DNA of 64,000 nucleotides from Enterococcus pingfangensis (GCF_005405205.1 NZ_BJDP01000001.1:248001-312000); one strand, 5' to 3'. Shown: positions 1 to 9,628, counted from the stretch's first letter. Program-made: numbers and translations. The notes: generated by a model not told the origin, from the letters alone.

Positions 1-2327
1 GTTGTACCGTTGATCTCTTTCACATCTTTAAAGACATCGCCAGCTTGCTGATTCGCTAATTTGGTTGCTAGTTGTTCGGTTTCTTTTTGCAGTTCACGAA
101 CTTGTTGTTGCAATTGTTCCGTCTTTGCGACAACTTCTTTGATCTGTGGTGATTTTACGATTTGTGCGATTTGCAATAATTGTTCTTCTTCTTCACGGAA
201 AGCTTCATAAGCTTCTTTTCCGTTCAATGCTTCGATTCGGCGAACGCCTGCCCCAATACCTGATTCAGAAACAATTTTGAATAACCCGATATCCTCTGTA
301 TTAGCGACATGAGTCCCTCCACATAATTCGATCGACCAATCACCGATGTTTACTACACGCACGTCGTGACCATATTTTTCGCCAAACAATGCCATCGCAC
401 CCATATTTTTTGCTGTGTCGATATCTGTTTCGATCGTTACGACGGGGATTGCTTCCCAGATTTTTTGATTTACGATTCTTTCCATTTCTTTCAATTCAGC
501 GGCTGTAACTTGACCAAAATGAGTGAAATCAAAACGTAAATGAGCATCTGTCACTAATGAGCCCGCTTGGTTCGCATGATCGCCTAAAACTTCTTTCAGT
601 GCTTTGTGCAACACGTGTGTCGCAGTATGATTTTTGATTACTTTATTGTGGAAAGCTTGGTAGACTTGTAAAAAGTAGGTTGCGCCTTCCGTTAACCCTG
701 CCAGTACCTCAACAGTATGCAAAGCTTGACCGTTTGGTGCTTTTTGGACATCTGTAACGTGTGCGACGATTTTGCCGGCTTGATCGACGATATCTCCCTT
801 GTCAGCGATTTGGCCCCCCATTTCAGCATAGAAAGGGGTCTCCGCAAAAATCAATTGTGCCTGACCATCTGTTACACTGTCTACGATCGCGTTGTCTTGT
901 AAAATGACTAATAGTTCGCTCTCACTTTCCAAATGATCGTAGCCAACAAATTTGCTGTTAACCTTGATATCGCCTAAAAGTGCTGTTTGAACGCCCATTG
1001 ATTTTTCAGTTGTCCGAGCGGCACGAGCACGTTCTTTTTGCGCCTGCATCTCTACTTCAAAACCTTCATGATCGACTTTCAAGCCTTCATCTTCTGCGAC
1101 TTCTTCAGTCAGCTCTACCGGGAAACCGAATGTATCATAAAGCTTGAAGATCGTTTTTCCATCCAAAATCGTTTCATTTTTTGCTTTCAATTCGACTAGC
1201 ACATTGTTTAACATGCTCAAGCCGTCATTGATTGTTTCATGGAAACGTTCTTCTTCCGTCCGCACAACTTTTTCAATGAATGCTTCTTGTTGTTTCACTT
1301 CAGGATAGTAACTTACCATGATCTCGCCAACGACTGGAATCAATTTATATAAAAAGGCTTGATCAATTCCTAGTTTCTTCCCATGCATCACAGCACGGCG
1401 TAATAGACGACGTAATACATAGCCGCGCCCTTCGTTTGACGGCAACGCACCATCACCGATTGCAAAAGCTAATGAACGAATATGGTCAGCAATAACTTTG
1501 AAAGAGATGTCTAATTGCTTGTCTACACCATATTTCTTGCCGCTTAATTCTTCTACTTTTCCAATGATTGGTAAAAACAGATCGGTTTCAAAGTTGGTCG
1601 GTGCATCTTGGATGATCGACACCATCCGTTCAAGTCCCATCCCGGTATCAATGTTTTGATGCGGTAATGGTTCATACGTATTTTGAGGCGTATGGTTAAA
1701 TTCAGAAAATACAAGATTCCAAATTTCTAAATAGCGTTCATTTTCTCCGCCAGGATAATTTTCAGGATCGTCTTCAGCTAAATCATTGAAAGATTCGCCG
1801 CGATCATAAAAGATTTCTGAATCCGGACCACTTGGACCCGCGCCGAGATCCCAAAAATTATCTTCAATCTCAACTACGTGATTTGCGGGGATCCCCACTT
1901 CTTCTAACCAAATACGTTTTGCTTCTTTGTCTTCTGGATAAACCGTTACATACAATTTATCTGGATCAAAGCCGATCCAATCAGGCGAGGTCAAGAATTC
2001 CCATGCCCATGTGATTGCTTCAACTTTAAAATAATCTCCGATTGAAAAATTGCCTAACATTTCAAACATCGTGTGATGACGAGCTGTTTTCCCGACATTT
2101 TCGATATCATTCGTTCGAATAGATTTTTGGGCATTTGCGATCCGTGGATTTTCCGGTACAACACTGCCGTCAAAATATTTTTTCATTGTTGCGACCCCTG
2201 AATTAATCCAAAGTAATGTTGGATCATTGACAGGAACTAATGAGGCACTTGGCTCAATCATGTGTTCTTTCGTTTTAAAAAAATCTAGAAACATTTGGCG
2301 CACTTCAGCGCTTGATAATTTTTTCAT
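1..2327 (-). CDS. alaS: Alanyl-tRNA synthetase, C-terminus cut by window edge
   Basis: Charges tRNA-Ala with alanine in the cytoplasm. The frame is open from an ATG at 2327, preceded by an AAGAGG ribosome site, to the left edge, giving about 775 of the roughly 880 residues usual for the family. The N-terminus ([17 protein letters not shown]) is typical AlaRS, and the last visible residues (VKEINGTT) match the region after the editing domain. Most of the C-terminal domain lies outside the window. The gene has its own promoter and a T-box leader, so its expression should respond to uncharged tRNA-Ala. No frameshift is seen in the part present. Confidence 0.96.
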   Translation of the reverse strand, partial: MKKLSSAEVRQMFLDFFKTKEHMIEPSASLVPVNDPTLLWINSGVATMKKYFDGSVVPENPRIANAQKSIRTNDIENVGKTARHHTMFEMLGNFSIGDYFKVEAITWAWEFLTSPDWIGFDPDKLYVTVYPEDKEAKRIWLEEVGIPANHVVEIEDNFWDLGAGPSGPDSEIFYDRGESFNDLAEDDPENYPGGENERYLEIWNLVFSEFNHTPQNTYEPLPHQNIDTGMGLERMVSIIQDAPTNFETDLFLPIIGKVEELSGKKYGVDKQLDISFKVIADHIRSLAFAIGDGALPSNEGRGYVLRRLLRRAVMHGKKLGIDQAFLYKLIPVVGEIMVSYYPEVKQQEAFIEKVVRTEEERFHETINDGLSMLNNVLVELKAKNETILDGKTIFKLYDTFGFPVELTEEVAEDEGLKVDHEGFEVEMQAQKERARAARTTEKSMGVQTALLGDIKVNSKFVGYDHLESESELLVILQDNAIVDSVTDGQAQLIFAETPFYAEMGGQIADKGDIVDQAGKIVAHVTDVQKAPNGQALHTVEVLAGLTEGATYFLQVYQAFHNKVIKNHTATHVLHKALKEVLGDHANQAGSLVTDAHLRFDFTHFGQVTAAELKEMERIVNQKIWEAIPVVTIETDIDTAKNMGAMALFGEKYGHDVRVVNIGDWSIELCGGTHVANTEDIGLFKIVSESGIGAGVRRIEALNGKEAYEAFREEEEQLLQIAQIVKSPQIKEVVAKTEQLQQQVRELQKETEQLATKLANQQAGDVFKDVKEINGT

Positions 2328-2558
2328 GTATTTTCCTCTTTTCTCAAAAAATAAAAACTACCACTGCAGTCAAGGACGAAAACTCGCGGTACCACCTTGA
2401 TTGCAATGATAGTTTGATCATTACCTCTTCAGCTCGTTAACGCTGAGCAGCGTTGATTTTTCAATCAAAAAATAGTGGGAGCAATTTATTTTTCGCAACA
2501 TGCAACTTTCAGCAAAACGTGCACTTTCTGTAGAAACGTAAAAAATAAACCATATCCT
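2328..2558 (-). promoter_or_regulatory. T-box riboswitch leader of alaS
   Basis: The leader contains the conserved T-box sequence AAGGTGGTACCGCG (minus strand, 2385-2398). It lies inside a long terminator hairpin spanning about 2346-2414, whose arms (AACTATCATTGCA...CAAGG and CCTTG..TGCAGTGGTAGTT) are followed by a T-rich run. Uncharged tRNA-Ala is expected to pair with the T-box bulge and favour the antiterminator, allowing alaS transcription. I could not place the Ala specifier codon with confidence; a GCT near 2480 is only a candidate. Confidence 0.9.
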
Positions 2559-2564
2559 TTTAAG

Positions 2565-2593
2565 AGTATAGAAAAAAGTCGCTCAAAAGTCAA
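2565..2593 (-). promoter_or_regulatory. Sigma-A promoter of alaS
   Basis: On the minus strand, TTGACT (2588-2593) and TATACT (2565-2570) are separated by exactly 17 bp. The -35 element sits two bases from the stop codon of the upstream gene. The predicted start near 2558 gives a leader of about 230 nt, matching the T-box. Confidence 0.85.
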
Positions 2594-2594
2594 A

Positions 2595-3647
2595 CTAGAT
2601 TTTGATCAAGATTGCTTTACGGTATAAAAACTCGCTTGGCGCTAAAACCGTTTCGTGCTGCATCGTAATGTTATTGCTGTAATAGCTTGATAGTGGCAGA
2701 AAATCAACGATTGGAATACCGACAGTGTATTTTTGGTTGGTCAATTTCAAAACTCCCGGATCTTCCGTGATCTCAAAGCGTTCCATCGAGGTATCGAAAA
2801 ACAGACCAAACATATTTGCTTGTTCAATCAGTTTTTTTACGTTCTTGCCGCGGTAAGGATCTGTAATATTCAAATCATTGCCCCAACGGAATAAACGACG
2901 GCTGCCAGCGCCATTAACATATTCCCACTGATCTTCGGTCAACAAATCAAAGTTTTTCTTCCGAATTTTTTTTCGTAAACTGCTGTAAGTATGTTTTTCA
3001 TGGCTAAAGACATAATAATTGTCTGAATGCGGAGCCATTTCAATATACCAACGGTCTTCTTTCAATATATTTTTTGGAAATGACCACGTCATGCTTTCTT
3101 CTGGTGTTAAATTCGGTGATAAGACGGCTTTGATCTCTTCTTCGTACGTCGAGAATTGATCTGCCTCACCTGAAAAACTGCCGGTTACCGCATTATAAAC
3201 GCCTAAATAGTTTGTCCCTGCCGGTAATGCATGCCGCTGAACAAACATCGGCGGGATTTGAACTTTGCGCAAACTAGTCGTTTGATCATTGATCATTTCA
3301 CCTAATGATTCCACGTCGAAAAAATTATATTGTCCGCGCAGCTCTTGCGGAATAGTAATTTCTTGCGCATTTGGTGCTGTTTCTAATAATGACAGTCCTT
3401 TCGTTCCCAAATTCCAACCCAAAATCGCATCTTTGTTTCCAGGGATAAAGATAAATTCTTCATCATCGATCATTAATTGAAAGGTTTGGCATTTGATACC
3501 GTATAAATGAAAATCTTTCAATTCAATGTCTGAAATCTTCATTAATGGATTGACAAAATGAAGCAATAGCTGGCTCAATAACGTGCGCTTCTCTCTTGGA
3601 TTCAACCGTTTCCAATAGGACCAGTCTAATTGATCTAATAAGTTCAT
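2595..3647 (-). CDS. Divergent formylglycine-generating-enzyme-like protein of unknown function
   Basis: A 350-residue protein with no signal peptide or membrane segment. Several stretches follow the order of the FGE-sulfatase/SUMF1 fold: EEFIFIPGN (about 64-72) resembles the opening 'hIPGG' motif, IPPMFVQRHALPAGTNY (about 131-147) resembles 'v.pF.i..yPVTN', and LTEDQWEYVNG followed by FRWGND (about 236-258) resembles 'LPTEAEWEYAARGG..YPWGN'. The usual C-terminal catalytic Cys/RGGSW region is not recognisable. I chose ATG 3647 because AAGGAGG lies 11 bases upstream; an ATG at 3671 overlaps that site. An extended -10 (TGGTATAAT, near 3684-3689) lies upstream. The function is unknown. Confidence 0.75.
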   Translation of the reverse strand: MNLLDQLDWSYWKRLNPREKRTLLSQLLLHFVNPLMKISDIELKDFHLYGIKCQTFQLMIDDEEFIFIPGNKDAILGWNLGTKGLSLLETAPNAQEITIPQELRGQYNFFDVESLGEMINDQTTSLRKVQIPPMFVQRHALPAGTNYLGVYNAVTGSFSGEADQFSTYEEEIKAVLSPNLTPEESMTWSFPKNILKEDRWYIEMAPHSDNYYVFSHEKHTYSSLRKKIRKKNFDLLTEDQWEYVNGAGSRRLFRWGNDLNITDPYRGKNVKKLIEQANMFGLFFDTSMERFEITEDPGVLKLTNQKYTVGIPIVDFLPLSSYYSNNITMQHETVLAPSEFLYRKAILIKI

Positions 3648-3717
3648 AAATCTTTCTGCCTCCTTCGACATTCATATGCTAAAATTATACCATTACCCTA
3701 TGGAAATGAGGAAAAAG

Positions 3718-4155
3718 ATGAAGGAATATTTTGGTGCTTCGCCTAAATTGCAAGCGGCGGCCTTTTACTTGCGTTATAAAATCTTTGTTTTGGAACAAAA
3801 TATCTTGCCCGAATTGGAATTTGATATGCTGGACACAGCTAAGCGGCAGTATGTAGTTTTTTTTGAAGAGAACCTCCCTATTGCAACAGTTCGTTATCAA
3901 AAGATTGATGAACGAACCCTCAATCCAGATCGACTATGTGTCCATCCTGATTTCCGCAAACAAGGATTTGGGAAAAAATTGTTGGCTCAAATTGAAGAGC
4001 GAGCTAAAAAAGAAGGCTGTCATACCTCGATTCTTTCGGCTGAGCTCCAAGCGCAAAGATTTTATGAAAAATTAGACTATCGCGTGAGCTCCGCTCCGTT
4101 TGAAGAAGACGGGATCATTTGTGTCAAAATGAAAAAAGACCTTATAGCTGAGTAA
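3718..4155 (+). CDS. GNAT family N-acetyltransferase (ElaA-like)
   Basis: A single-domain acetyl-CoA-dependent acyltransferase of 145 residues; its substrate is unknown. The N-terminal part (LQAAAFYLRYKIFVLEQN) matches the ElaA-type start. LCVHPDFRKQGFGKKLL is the acetyl-CoA-binding R/QxxGxG/A motif A, and the late AQRFYEKLDY is the usual motif B. The start at 3718 is preferred because GAGG lies eight to nine bases upstream; an upstream in-frame start at 3676 would overlap the probable promoter. The gene diverges from the FGE-like gene and ends in a terminator that includes its stop codon. Confidence 0.85.
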   Translation: MKEYFGASPKLQAAAFYLRYKIFVLEQNILPELEFDMLDTAKRQYVVFFEENLPIATVRYQKIDERTLNPDRLCVHPDFRKQGFGKKLLAQIEERAKKEGCHTSILSAELQAQRFYEKLDYRVSSAPFEEDGIICVKMKKDLIAE

Positions 4156-4177
4156 CCGCGCTATAAGGCTTTTTTAT
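4139..4177 (+). terminator. Rho-independent terminator of the GNAT gene
   Basis: CCTTATAGC and GCTATAAGG form a perfect 9-bp stem with the stop codon TAA in the loop, followed by CTTTTTT. Confidence 0.85.
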
Positions 4178-4281
4178 AATAATTTTCTCGTACACGTGCT
4201 GACCACAGCTGATAATGACTGCCGATTCCGAAAATACAGCGATCGGATCAAAAAACAATGATCGAACTTTGAAAAACTATT

Positions 4282-5631
4282 CTATGAATTTGAACTTTTT
4301 TTATTTTTACGAACACTGCGTTCTGCTTGTCGACGTGTTTGACGACGTTTTTGTTTATTTGATTCTGAGATTGCCCGGTCGATTTTCTTTTTGTAACCCG
4401 GTTTGATTTTTTTCTTCGATTTTTTTACAAGACCAATCAATGTCGGATCTAATTCATCCTTTGATTTCTCCCGTTTTTTACGACGATTACGGTCATAAGT
4501 ATCACTGATTTCGCCATTTTTGATTTCTTTCGGCTGGAAATGAATGCCTAAATTTTCAATTAAGCTGATATCATTTTCATCACTTGGGCTGTATAGCGTA
4601 ATCGCTGTTCCTGACAAGCCATTTCGTCCCGTTCTTCCGACCCGATGAATGAAGAAATCTAAATCTTGTGGAACTTCCGCATTAATAACGTGAGAAACGC
4701 CTTCGATATCGATTCCTCGTGCAGCCAAATCAGTCGCAACTACATATTGGAACTCTAAATTTTGAACTTGGCGCATCACGCGCTTACGTTCCCGCGGAGA
4801 AATGTCGCCATGGATCTTAGCAACTTTCAATCCTTGTGCTTTTAAATAGTTGCTGATTTCATCGACGTGTTGTTTCGTATTGGCAAACACGATTGCTAAA
4901 TAAGGTTGACCCAGTGTTAACAATTGATAGATCAGACGATTTTTATCTTGTCCTTTTGTTGAGATCAACCAATTTTCGATTGTATCAGAAATGACTGCTT
5001 TTGATTTGATCTCTTCAATCACAGGATTTTCCATATATTTCAATAGGAAAGGTCGTAATTTTTCTGGAATCGTTGCAGAAAAGACCAGCATCTGCAAATG
5101 CTTCGGCAAACGACTCGCGATTTGATCGACTTCAGTCAAAAAGCCCATGTCTAATGTCATATCGGCTTCATCGACAACAAAATACTGTGCTGTATGAACT
5201 TTTAGCGCTTGTTCGTTCATCAAATCTAAAATCCGCCCGGGTGTTCCGATGACAACATGAGGTTGGTGCGTGGTCAATTTATCTACTTGGCGTTGTTTAT
5301 CTGTTCCGCCGACAAAGTTGGTCACTCGAATCTCGACTGGTGAAAATTTGGCGATCTGGATCGCTGCTTGATAGATTTGGCTTGATAATTCACGACTTGG
5401 TGCTGTGATAACTATTTGTACCTCGTCTTTAGTTGGATCGATCTTATTCATCAATGGGAATAAGAATGTGTGTGTTTTGCCTGATCCCGTTTGTGATTGA
5501 CCGACAACATTTCTTCCTTTTTTGATCAATGGGATTAATTTTTCTTGAACCGCTGTCGGCTCAGTAAACCCTTTATCCTTGATAGCTTCAAGAATAAATG
5601 GCTGAAAATTGAATGATTCAAAATTTCGCAT
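4282..5631 (-). CDS. cshB: DEAD-box RNA helicase CshB-type
   Basis: An ATP-dependent RNA helicase expected to act in RNA turnover, ribosome assembly or cold adaptation. Helicase motifs appear in order: Q motif (FTEPTAVQ), motif I QTGSGKT (47-53), Ia PSRELSSQ, Ib GTPGR, II VDEAD, III SAT, IV VFANTK, V ARGIDI and VI HRVGRTGRNG. A Lys/Arg-rich C-terminal tail is typical of the CshB/YqfR subgroup. Its length of 449 residues is close to B. subtilis CshB. The start codon lies 1 bp after the stop of the VanZ-RDD gene, and its ribosome site (GAGGT) lies inside that gene, so the two are co-transcribed and probably translationally coupled. Confidence 0.93.
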   Translation of the reverse strand: MRNFESFNFQPFILEAIKDKGFTEPTAVQEKLIPLIKKGRNVVGQSQTGSGKTHTFLFPLMNKIDPTKDEVQIVITAPSRELSSQIYQAAIQIAKFSPVEIRVTNFVGGTDKQRQVDKLTTHQPHVVIGTPGRILDLMNEQALKVHTAQYFVVDEADMTLDMGFLTEVDQIASRLPKHLQMLVFSATIPEKLRPFLLKYMENPVIEEIKSKAVISDTIENWLISTKGQDKNRLIYQLLTLGQPYLAIVFANTKQHVDEISNYLKAQGLKVAKIHGDISPRERKRVMRQVQNLEFQYVVATDLAARGIDIEGVSHVINAEVPQDLDFFIHRVGRTGRNGLSGTAITLYSPSDENDISLIENLGIHFQPKEIKNGEISDTYDRNRRKKREKSKDELDPTLIGLVKKSKKKIKPGYKKKIDRAISESNKQKRRQTRRQAERSVRKNKKSSNS

Positions 5632-5632
5632 A

Positions 5633-6781
5633 TTATACCTCTTTCTTTAACGTGCTAATCGTATATGTGTGACTTGCTCTATCATGGAATAGGCGGCTTT
5701 TTCTTCTTATGAGAGCATACAATAAGTTGAATAGAAATAAAAGCAAAATTCCTAAACTAACAAAACCAAATGTAACATATGCAATAAAAATCGTGTGATT
5801 TGTCGTTGTTAAGTGGGTCATTGTGAACTGGAAAATTTGAAGCAGACCGTAAAGCAATAAATAAAATGCGCTATACCGTTTCACCAAACTGCTAAAACGT
5901 AGATGCTGACGATTTTTTTCGACAACTTTGATTCGGACGATCTTCTTCCCAATCGTCTGACCATTCCAAAAATACATGCAGACCATAAAATAAAACATGA
6001 TCTCTATAGTAAAACTAACAATTGGATAACTGACCAATATTCGCAAACTTGCGGGTAAAAATCCAGCAAACATACTTAGAAGCGTACTGAAAAAACCAAG
6101 TACGACCCAATCGATCGCCATCGCGACGAATCGCCGCAAAAGTGTGACTTGTTGGCCTTTCGCTAGTGATTCTGAATCTAATTCGTTTCTAGTAGGCAAG
6201 AAAAAAGTAAACAACGGCGCACAGATAAAGCCGATCATCCCACCTACTGTATTGTTCAGCAAATCATTTACATCAAACAGTCGATAAGAACGAGGATAAA
6301 TAAAATACAGTCCGCTCAACTGAGTCAGTTCAAAAAATAAGGACAAACAAAGACTGACTAAAATCGTCTTAGTAAAAGAAAGTCTAAAATAATATCGGCA
6401 ATATACCCCGAATGGAAAAAGCAGAAAAATATTAAAGACTGGTTCCAAAAAGACACTTTGTTTCATTGCCGGTAAATAAGTACGCGGATCACTTAACTGG
6501 AGTACCGTTTGATCCATAAATTGCTGCCACGATCGAAACAATTCGAGTTCATAACGCGAGCCAGTTAACTGGGCGACTTCAGAAATAGTAGGCAATGGTA
6601 AAATGACTAAATAATAGGCACACAATAAATAGAAGACAAATGAATAGAAAATGACGCTTCGCAACTTTCCTAATTGGCCATATTTGCGGTAATAATAGAT
6701 CAAAAACGGTGCAGTGATCACTAATGCTAATAATGGGAAAGTAAGTACTGCTGCTTTGATTGGAAAAATATAACTACTCAT
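5633..6781 (-). CDS. VanZ-RDD fusion membrane protein
   Basis: A 382-residue polytopic membrane protein. The N-terminal half carries a VanZ-like domain with several hydrophobic segments and the characteristic ELTQL and DVNDLLNNTVGGMIG stretch (about residues 155-185). The C-terminal half is an RDD domain (LLRRFVAMAIDWVV, then GQTIGKKIVRIKVV). VanZ relatives affect glycopeptide or lipopeptide susceptibility, but the role of this fusion is unknown. The start is ATG 6781, with GAGGGAG upstream; a longer in-frame extension to 6901 runs through the opposing gene's promoter and is unlikely. The gene is followed at once by cshB. Confidence 0.85.
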   Translation of the reverse strand: MSSYIFPIKAAVLTFPLLALVITAPFLIYYYRKYGQLGKLRSVIFYSFVFYLLCAYYLVILPLPTISEVAQLTGSRYELELFRSWQQFMDQTVLQLSDPRTYLPAMKQSVFLEPVFNIFLLFPFGVYCRYYFRLSFTKTILVSLCLSLFFELTQLSGLYFIYPRSYRLFDVNDLLNNTVGGMIGFICAPLFTFFLPTRNELDSESLAKGQQVTLLRRFVAMAIDWVVLGFFSTLLSMFAGFLPASLRILVSYPIVSFTIEIMFYFMVCMYFWNGQTIGKKIVRIKVVEKNRQHLRFSSLVKRYSAFYLLLYGLLQIFQFTMTHLTTTNHTIFIAYVTFGFVSLGILLLFLFNLLYALIRRKSRLFHDRASHTYTISTLKKEV

Positions 6782-6888
6782 AAAGCTCCCTCGTTTTGTT
6801 TTTTTTGCTGATTGCTTGCTAATCAGCAAGGCTTTTTTCTGTCTTGTGGTAAAATAGACATGACTATTTCCTAAGGAGGTAACAGTAC

Positions 6889-7203
6889 ATGCTAAATCCA
6901 CTTTTCGCTTTTGGCGTTCCAGCGGCTTTGATGGTCGCTTATCTGATTTTTTATTTTGCTAAGAAAATGAAGAATAGTGATTATCGACGGTTTGCTTTGA
7001 CGTTGATTGCAGTTTTTTTAACGACTTTTAGTTATCAAGTTTACAATTATAGCCGAACCGTCATCGCCTTTACATCCACAGAGAGTTTTCAAAAAAACTT
7101 TGGCTACAGTCAAGGTCGTTTAATCGTCCCATTCATATTAGGCGCCATTTTGACTGTGATCAATCTCTACTATCTTTTCCGTCAATTCAGAAAAAAAGAA
7201 TAA
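6889..7203 (+). CDS. Small three-helix membrane protein, unknown
   Basis: A 104-residue protein with three predicted membrane segments (about 5-24, 36-55 and 76-97) and short charged loops. It has no recognisable domain. A strong AAGGAGG lies nine bases before the ATG, and an extended -10 (TGGTAAAAT) lies about 25 bases further upstream, so it is probably expressed. It diverges from the VanZ-RDD gene and converges on the next small gene, sharing a palindromic terminator with it. Confidence 0.75.
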   Translation: MLNPLFAFGVPAALMVAYLIFYFAKKMKNSDYRRFALTLIAVFLTTFSYQVYNYSRTVIAFTSTESFQKNFGYSQGRLIVPFILGAILTVINLYYLFRQFRKKE

Positions 7204-7221
7204 CAGGATATCCTGTTATTC
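7191..7221 (-). terminator. Shared palindromic terminator between convergent small genes
   Basis: A perfect 24-bp palindrome (7198-7221, half site GAATAACAGGAT) overlaps the 3' ends of both convergent genes. On the minus strand it is followed by seven T (7191-7197), giving a good intrinsic terminator; on the plus strand the T run is weak. Confidence 0.75.
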
Positions 7222-7563
7222 TTCTAAATCAAAGAATTTGATTTCCACATTATTTAACAATTTCAAAGTGTTTAAATCTAAATTGATCCACTCTTTTGAG
7301 ATTGGTTGATAATAATTATTCTCAAACGACATTTCAATTTCATTCAACAGTTGTTCTGGTGTCCCAAAAAAGCTTTGCCGTTCTTCAAGCAAGACGTTGA
7401 TCAGTGCTAGATTCTCTATTAAGAAATGATCTTCTTCATATTTATATATGATAACTTGATAAGTCTTGTTTGCCAGTTGACAACGGATAGCAAACAATCC
7501 CTCAGACAAGTTGGGCATCTTTTCTAAAACTTCTTCAGGACTCAATATTTCGCGATGTAGCAT
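7216..7563 (-). CDS. Hypothetical protein, 115 residues
   Basis: I do not recognise this gene. It encodes an acidic soluble 115-residue protein without a signal peptide or membrane segment, and with many Glu and Leu residues. A strong TTAGGAGG precedes the ATG at a good distance, and the gene ends in a shared terminator, so it looks genuine. Its neighbours are unrelated and the context suggests no role. Confidence 0.65.
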   Translation of the reverse strand: MLHREILSPEEVLEKMPNLSEGLFAIRCQLANKTYQVIIYKYEEDHFLIENLALINVLLEERQSFFGTPEQLLNEIEMSFENNYYQPISKEWINLDLNTLKLLNNVEIKFFDLEE

Positions 7564-7673
7564 CAGAGTTCCTCCTAACCAAGAACATTATAGGAGAAAA
7601 GTAGGTTCACTGGAAATAATACGCCTTGTCTCAGAGATTTTTTTACTTTTAACTTATAATCTTCGCTTCATGT

Positions 7674-8318
7674 TTATGATAAATTCCATTCAGCATAAAA
7701 CCTTGCTAAAAATTCTTCCATAAATGCCACCCGCCGCTGAGCTTCCGCCTTACCTGCTTCAGTATTCATCGTAGCTGGGAGTTTAAATAATTTTTCATAG
7801 AAATGATTGATCACCGTACTTTTTTGACGGTATTCTTGTTTACTCTTGAATTCTTGTGGCGAAAGATCAGGATCGTATAACGGGCTTTGGGTATGCCCGC
7901 CGTAATACGCTGTCCGCAAAATACCGATTGCACCTAATGCATCGATTCGATCCGCGTCTTGGACAATCTTTCCTGCTAAAGTCAGCCGCGCTTTTCCTGC
8001 TTCCAACTCTTTAGAAAAAGAGATATTTTCAATGATCTCAAAAATTTCTTGACGATTTTTTTCAGAAAATCCAAGTTCTTTTAAAAACTTTTTAAGATGT
8101 TCTGTCGCAACCACCACATCTGCGACCACTTTATCATCGATAACGTCGTGCAGGTAGCTGGCCGCTTCAATAATCAGCGTATCTGAAACACCTTCTTGTT
8201 CAGCTAGCTGTTTAGCGATTTTTGCAACACGTTCAACATGATAAAAATCATGTCCGCTTCGATCATCACCAAGTTTTTCTTTTGCATAGCTGCGAATTGC
8301 TCCAATCTTATTCGGCAT
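7674..8318 (-). CDS. HD-domain phosphohydrolase (YpgQ/YedJ-like)
   Basis: A 214-residue metal-dependent phosphohydrolase. HD-superfamily residues are visible: HDFYHVERV (about 23-31), the HD pair in YLHDVIDDK (about 56-64), and a downstream QDADRIDALGAIG (about 118-130). B. subtilis YpgQ is a Mn-dependent (d)NTP pyrophosphatase of this type; transferring that activity here is inference. Its first 11 bases overlap the end of the upstream methyltransferase gene, which implies coupling. Confidence 0.85.
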   Translation of the reverse strand: MPNKIGAIRSYAKEKLGDDRSGHDFYHVERVAKIAKQLAEQEGVSDTLIIEAASYLHDVIDDKVVADVVVATEHLKKFLKELGFSEKNRQEIFEIIENISFSKELEAGKARLTLAGKIVQDADRIDALGAIGILRTAYYGGHTQSPLYDPDLSPQEFKSKQEYRQKSTVINHFYEKLFKLPATMNTEAGKAEAQRRVAFMEEFLARFYAEWNLS

Positions 8319-9471
8319 CTGTTTGCGGCTTTCTTGGCGGACGTTCGCCCCAATATTGGAATAGGTCTGTTCTCATCGCCCCATTGTACAACTTCCGTTT
8401 CTTGGTCGCTTTCGCCCCGTAAGATTCTTCAAAAGTCAAATCACTCGTTAAAATATATTTGCTCCATGTTTTTAACGGACGGAAAACTTCACCCATTTCA
8501 TGGTACAATTCACGGACTTGTTCTTCATCACCTAAACGTTCTCCATAAGGCGGATTCGCTACGATCACACCATAATCTTTTTCAGTTTTAAAATCTTTCA
8601 CTGCTCGTTGTTTAAATTCAATGGAATCCCCTAAGCCAATTTCTTCAGCATTGGCACGAGCAATTTCGATCATCCGGCCATTGATATCTGATCCTGCGAT
8701 ATCTAATTGAATATCATAATCAGCCGCTTCATCAGCTGCTGCCCGGACTTTTTCAAAGACTGCCGGTTCAAACCAATCCCAGGCTTCGCAAGCAAATTCG
8801 CGATTAAACCCAGGCGCGATATTATGTCCGATTAACGCCGCTTCGATACATAGCGTACCGGAACCACAAACAGGATCATAAAATGGACGATCTTTGCGCC
8901 AATTTGTCAACATTACTAAAGCCGCCGCCATATTTTCTTTTAATGGTGCTCCGCCTTTTTCAAGACGATAGCCGCGTTTGAACAAACTTGGTCCAGTCGT
9001 ATCTAAAGTCAGGACTACATGATCTTTTAACAAAGCGACTTCTAATTGGAAAAACGCGCCTGTTTCAGGCAATGGTACGCGAGCTGGGCGATGATAGACT
9101 TCTCGTAAACGTTCGACGATTGCTTTTTTCGTAATAGATTGGCAATCTGGGACACTGTACAATTTAGATTTAATTGAGCGACCAGCTACCGGAAATTCTG
9201 CATCCAGCGGTAAGAAGTCTTCCCATGGGATTGCTTTAACTTTTTCGAATAGTTCGTCAAAGGTAAATGCATCAAATTCATCAACGATTATTTTTACTCG
9301 GTCTGCTGTTCGCAGCCATAAATTTGCTGTAGCAATCGTCTCCAAGTCGCCTTTAAAGCGGGCACGTCCATTTTCGACTTGGCAATCGATCCCTAACTCT
9401 CTTAGTTCCTTGCCTACTAACGCTTCAATTCCTGCTGCGGCAGTCGCAATCAAGTTGTATTGTTTTTCCAT
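8308..9471 (-). CDS. THUMP-domain RNA methyltransferase (RlmL/YpsC-like)
   Basis: An S-adenosylmethionine-dependent methyltransferase, probably for 23S rRNA guanine-N2. The N-terminal THUMP domain (about 1-160) is followed by a UPF0020/Rossmann domain with the SAM motif DPVCGSGTLCIEA (about 198-210), the acidic motif GSDINGRMIEIA and the catalytic ANPPYG (about 305-310). At 387 residues it is the short YpsC form, lacking the second RlmK-like domain of E. coli RlmKL. GGAGATATT precedes the ATG. It lies downstream of rnpB and gpsB, as ypsC does in Bacillus, and overlaps the HD hydrolase gene. Confidence 0.88.
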   Translation of the reverse strand: MEKQYNLIATAAAGIEALVGKELRELGIDCQVENGRARFKGDLETIATANLWLRTADRVKIIVDEFDAFTFDELFEKVKAIPWEDFLPLDAEFPVAGRSIKSKLYSVPDCQSITKKAIVERLREVYHRPARVPLPETGAFFQLEVALLKDHVVLTLDTTGPSLFKRGYRLEKGGAPLKENMAAALVMLTNWRKDRPFYDPVCGSGTLCIEAALIGHNIAPGFNREFACEAWDWFEPAVFEKVRAAADEAADYDIQLDIAGSDINGRMIEIARANAEEIGLGDSIEFKQRAVKDFKTEKDYGVIVANPPYGERLGDEEQVRELYHEMGEVFRPLKTWSKYILTSDLTFEESYGAKATKKRKLYNGAMRTDLFQYWGERPPRKPQTDAE

Positions 9472-9593
9472 AATATCTCCTTACTTCAATTGAGTTCCTT
9501 AGTTTTTTACAGAAAAATACGTTTATCGTTCTATGATACTATTTTTCAAACGATGTTTAAATCATACCTTTATTTAATTGTAGATTAATTTTC

Positions 9594-9628
9594 AATAAAA
9601 AAACCTTCACAACAAAGTTGGAAGGTAC
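9594..9628 (-). terminator. Terminator of rnpB
   Basis: On the minus strand CCTTC.AAC, a short loop and GTT..GAAGG form a hairpin followed by seven T, directly after the RNase P RNA. Confidence 0.85.

Noticed and set aside
2480-2500. A GCT triplet as the Ala specifier of the alaS T-box
   Set aside because: I could not fold stem I well enough by eye to show the triplet lies in a specifier loop.
5633-6901. N-terminal extension of the VanZ-RDD protein to 6901
   Set aside because: The extra 40 residues run across the ribosome site and promoter of the divergent gene, while ATG 6781 has a good ribosome site.
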